A DNA stretch of 64,000 nt, taken from G963720475 sp963720475 (GTDB lineage Bacteria; Actinomycetota; Thermoleophilia; Solirubrobacterales; Thermoleophilaceae). The notes under the pieces were generated by a model that saw only the letters and a list, made by a program, of their open reading frames with translations, did no database searches and was not told the origin of the DNA. Below are positions 61,523-64,000 of this stretch, one piece after another. Within the stretch, counting starts at the first letter, position 1. Each line of letters opens with the position of its first letter. The position numbers and the translations under genes were made by a program. The stretch lies in assembly GCA_963720475.1 (NCBI GenBank), contig OY970394.1:1860001-1924000 (forward strand), read 5' to 3'.

Positions 61523-62436
61523 GCGTGGAGTACTGCGGGATCGTCCCGGTCGGTGACAGCTTCCAGCTCTGCGTGCTGCAGGAGGGACGCACCGTCGAGC
61601 CGCCGGAGCGGCTGCAGGCCACGTTCTACGAGCCCGGGCCCGCGCACGCCGTGGCGGCTGCGATCGAGGCGCTGGGCGACACCGTCGTGGCGGTGGGGAT
61701 CCCGCGTAGCGCGGCTCCCCGCGGCAAGGGTGAGCGTGCGGCCGACGCGCTGCTCGAGCGCGCCGGCGTCGCGGCTCAGCAGTTCGATCCCGATGCGGCC
61801 GCGATCTACGACGAGCTTCCCGATTCCGGCGCGTTCCACCTCGAGGGCGGAGCCGACCAGGGGGCGGCGACCGAGAAGGCCGAGCCGGGCACCGTCGTCG
61901 AGACCAATGTCGAGGGTGTCTTCTGTTCGCTGCAGGAACGTCGTCTGCCGGCGCGCCGCCACCCGCTCGGAACACGGCGCCGCGTCACGCAGCTGATCGA
62001 CCGCCGGGTCGTGGACGCGGGAGGCGACCTCTGGCACCGTCGCATCGAGGAGATCGATGCGGCTGCGGCGGCCCTGTGCGCGCACCGCCTCGCGGTCGGT
62101 CGCGCCCGCTGGATCGGTGATCCGGACGAGGGCGTGATCGTGCTTCCAGGGGTTGACCCGCTGCGCCAGTTCGCCACCGACGGCGTGTTGCCGCCCGTCG
62201 CGCGCGTGCCGCTCCCCGACGCTGAACCGGGCCAGCCTCGAGAGGCGCCGCAACAGCCACCCGCCGACGAGACCGCAGAGCACGCGCCCGAGCCCGCCGA
62301 CGAGCCGGTGGCCGAAGCCGCTGAGGAGGGCGAGCGCGAGCGCCCGACCGGCTACTACGTCGTCGAGGATCAGGCCGAGGAAGAGCACGCCGAGGAGCGC
62401 GGCGGTGTCTTCTCGCGCCTGCGCCGCAAGCGCTAG
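61519..62436 (+). CDS. DUF429-like protein with acidic C-terminus
   Basis: A 305-residue protein from GTG 61519. VVAVGIPRSAAPRGKGERAA, VEGVFCSLQERRLPARRHPL and IDAAAAALCAHRLAVGRARW resemble DUF429, an RNase-H-like family of unknown role: the first motif is like its VGIDAP loop and the last its C-terminal Asp-Ala-rich helix. The final ~80 residues are Pro/Glu-rich and end with basic FSRLRRKR. It overlaps dapL by four bases and precedes hflX. Function unknown. Confidence 0.6.
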   Translation: MSVEYCGIVPVGDSFQLCVLQEGRTVEPPERLQATFYEPGPAHAVAAAIEALGDTVVAVGIPRSAAPRGKGERAADALLERAGVAAQQFDPDAAAIYDELPDSGAFHLEGGADQGAATEKAEPGTVVETNVEGVFCSLQERRLPARRHPLGTRRRVTQLIDRRVVDAGGDLWHRRIEEIDAAAAALCAHRLAVGRARWIGDPDEGVIVLPGVDPLRQFATDGVLPPVARVPLPDAEPGQPREAPQQPPADETAEHAPEPADEPVAEAAEEGERERPTGYYVVEDQAEEEHAEERGGVFSRLRRKR

Positions 62437-62468
62437 CCCGGTCCGGGCCCGCCCTACACTTGGGAGGA

Positions 62469-63800
62469 ATGCAGCGCTCCCGCCACGGACGCCTCGCCGA
62501 GAGCCAATACGGCGAGGGAATCCGCAACCCGCGTGCCCGGCAGCGGGCGCTCTGCATCGCAGCCGGACCGGACGAGACGGACCTCGCGGAGCTGCGCGAG
62601 CTGCTGCGGACCGCAGGCGTCGCGGTCGCCGGCGAGCTCATACAGCGTCGTGAGCGGCCCGACCCTGACCGCTACTTCGGCCGGGGCAAGCTCGCCGAGC
62701 TGAAGCACGCGATGGAGGAGGCGGACGCGAACCTGATCGCCGTCGACGACGAGCTGCTCCCGCGCCAAGAGCGAAACCTCGAGCAGGAGGTAGGTGCGCC
62801 GGTGATCGACCGCACGGCGATCATCCTCGACATCTTCGCCGGCCACGCGCATTCGGCCGAGGGCAAGCTCCAGGTCGAGCTCGCGCAGCTCGAGTACAAC
62901 CTCGCGCGGATGCGGGGGCTCTGGACGCACCTCGAACGGCTCGGCGCGGGCGTCGGCGTCGGCGGCATCGGCACGCGCGGACCGGGTGAGTCGCAGATCG
63001 AGACCGACCGCCGCCTCGCCCGTGATCGCATCACCGCCTTGCGCCGCCGTCTGGAGCGCGCCGAGGGGCGCCGCGAGGTGATGCGCGCGGAGCGCGATCG
63101 CGCGCGACTGCCCACGGTCGCGCTCGCGGGCTACACGAACGCTGGGAAGTCGACGCTCCTGAACGCGCTCACGGGGGCCGACGCCGAAGTTGCAGAGCGC
63201 TTGTTCCACACGCTCGATCCGACGACGCGCTCGTTTCGCATCTCGGGCCGGGAGTACCTGCTGACGGACACGGTCGGCTTCATCCGCAAGCTTCCCCATC
63301 AACTCGTCGATGCCTTCGCCGCGACGCTCGACGAGGCGCTCGGCGCAGACCTGCTGGTGCACGTGGTCGATGCGTCCGTCCCCGAGGAGGACCTCGGCGA
63401 GATGCTCGCCGCCGTCGATGAGGTTCTTGGCGAGATCGGAGCAGGCGATCGCCCGCGGGTGCTCGCGCTCAACAAGGTCGACCAGCTCGACGACGACCGC
63501 CGCCGCGAGCTCTCGTTCCGGCACCGCGATGCCATCCAGGTCTCGGCCGCGAGCGGGGAGGGGCTTGACGAGCTGCGCGACGCGATCGAGGCGCGATTCC
63601 TCAAGACGCTGCGGCCGATGGAGCTGCTCGTTCCATACGGCGAGGGCGGCACGCTGTCGGAGCTGCATGACGTTGCCGGCGAGCTCGAGCGCGAGGACAC
63701 CCCGGAGGGCGTCCGCGTTCGGGCCCGGGTGCCCGAGACCGCGGCGCGGCGATTCGAGCGCTTCGCCCGCAACGGGGCCTCGGCGGACGAGACTCGGTGA
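62469..63800 (+). CDS. hflX: GTPase HflX
   Basis: A 443-residue ribosome-associated GTPase. The N-terminal domain has PDRYFGRGKLAELKHAM and FAGHAHSAEGKLQVELAQLE, then RGPGESQIETDRR, the HflX hallmark. G motifs are GYTNAGKST (about residues 221-229), DTVGFIRKLPHQLVDAF and NKVDQ. It rescues or splits stalled 70S ribosomes. ATG 62469 follows TACACT (62455-62460) by eight bases; TTG 62460 would add three residues. Confidence 0.94.
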   Translation: MQRSRHGRLAESQYGEGIRNPRARQRALCIAAGPDETDLAELRELLRTAGVAVAGELIQRRERPDPDRYFGRGKLAELKHAMEEADANLIAVDDELLPRQERNLEQEVGAPVIDRTAIILDIFAGHAHSAEGKLQVELAQLEYNLARMRGLWTHLERLGAGVGVGGIGTRGPGESQIETDRRLARDRITALRRRLERAEGRREVMRAERDRARLPTVALAGYTNAGKSTLLNALTGADAEVAERLFHTLDPTTRSFRISGREYLLTDTVGFIRKLPHQLVDAFAATLDEALGADLLVHVVDASVPEEDLGEMLAAVDEVLGEIGAGDRPRVLALNKVDQLDDDRRRELSFRHRDAIQVSAASGEGLDELRDAIEARFLKTLRPMELLVPYGEGGTLSELHDVAGELEREDTPEGVRVRARVPETAARRFERFARNGASADETR

Positions 63801-64000
63801 GCCTTCGCTTCCAGCTGCTGGTCGAGAGCGCTGTCGCTCCCGAACGCGCGCACGCGGGGGACGCCGGCTTCGACCTTCGCGCGGCCGAGGCCACGACCCT
63901 CGGGCCGGGAGAGCGCGCGAGTGTCGGGACCGGGGTCGCGGTCGAGATCCCGGATGGGCACGCCGGGCTCGTCCTGCCGCGCTCAGGGCTCGCCGCGCGG
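63797..64000 (+). CDS. dut: dUTP diphosphatase, N-terminal part (runs off the window)
   Basis: The first 68 codons of a trimeric dUTPase, which hydrolyses dUTP to dUMP. Motif 1 AGDAGFDLRA is near residues 21-30 and motif 2 PRSGLAAR near 61-68. Motifs 3-5 lie beyond the window. GTG 63797 overlaps hflX's stop. It is the last gene in the window. Confidence 0.92.
   Translation, partial: MSLRFQLLVESAVAPERAHAGDAGFDLRAAEATTLGPGERASVGTGVAVEIPDGHAGLVLPRSGLAAR

Overview
The window is a 64 kb, very GC-rich bacterial chromosome segment from an actinobacterium. The evidence is an actinobacterial-type integration host factor (mIHF) next to gmk and rpoZ, a pyrR-pyrB-pyrC-carA-carB order, a DUF3052 gene, many GTG/TTG starts, and TANNNT -10 boxes placed 6-8 bases before start codons, as expected for leaderless mRNAs. 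A deep-branching class such as Thermoleophilia would fit, but that placement is an inference. No phage, IS element, CRISPR array or resistance island is visible.

Layout. (1) 1-11.3 kb: a surface-glycan locus with GT2 and GT4 glycosyltransferases, a Wzx-like flippase, a CDP-glucose branch (rfbF/rfbG-like) and several SAM methyltransferases. (2) 11.3-14.1 kb: a MASE1-SpoIIE phosphatase, tRNA-Arg(CCG) and RNase Z. (3) 14.1-24.4 kb: a compact, mostly translationally coupled pyrimidine operon (pyrR, pyrB, pyrC, isochorismatase-like, carA, two NTF2-like genes, carB, pyrK, pyrD), headed by a recognisable PyrR-binding RNA hairpin. (4) 24.5-28.5 kb: mihF, gmk, rpoZ, coaBC, a TPR protein, a YbjN-like protein and dtd. 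(5) 28.5-36.6 kb: rimP, nusA, infB, DUF503, rbfA, nrnA-like, truB, ribF and rpsO, behind a promoter and an intrinsic terminator in the leader. (6) 36.6-48.2 kb: peroxiredoxin, DsbA-like protein, alpha/beta hydrolase, pnp, M16 peptidase, dapB, DUF3052, a small Gln-rich protein, dapA, RNase J and a two-component system. (7) 48.3-64 kb: ftsK, RodZ-like, cinA, thpR, recA, recX, rny, miaB, miaA, dapF-like, dapL, DUF429-like, hflX and the start of dut.

Most of the window makes core machinery: UMP synthesis, transcription elongation, translation initiation, ribosome and tRNA maturation, RNA turnover (RNases Z, J, Y and PNPase), recombination, and diaminopimelate synthesis (dapA, dapB, dapL, dapF-like). 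The most unusual points are a DapF homologue lacking both catalytic cysteines beside an LL-diaminopimelate aminotransferase, extra genes inside the pyr operon, a PyrR hairpin that can sequester the pyrR ribosome-binding site, an attenuator-like nusA leader, and a zinc-finger plus acidic tail on NusA.

Data caveat: at least ten conserved genes are interrupted by frameshifts, nearly all consistent with one extra base, and they are densest between about 42.8 and 47.3 kb. I read these as assembly errors and annotate each gene across them.
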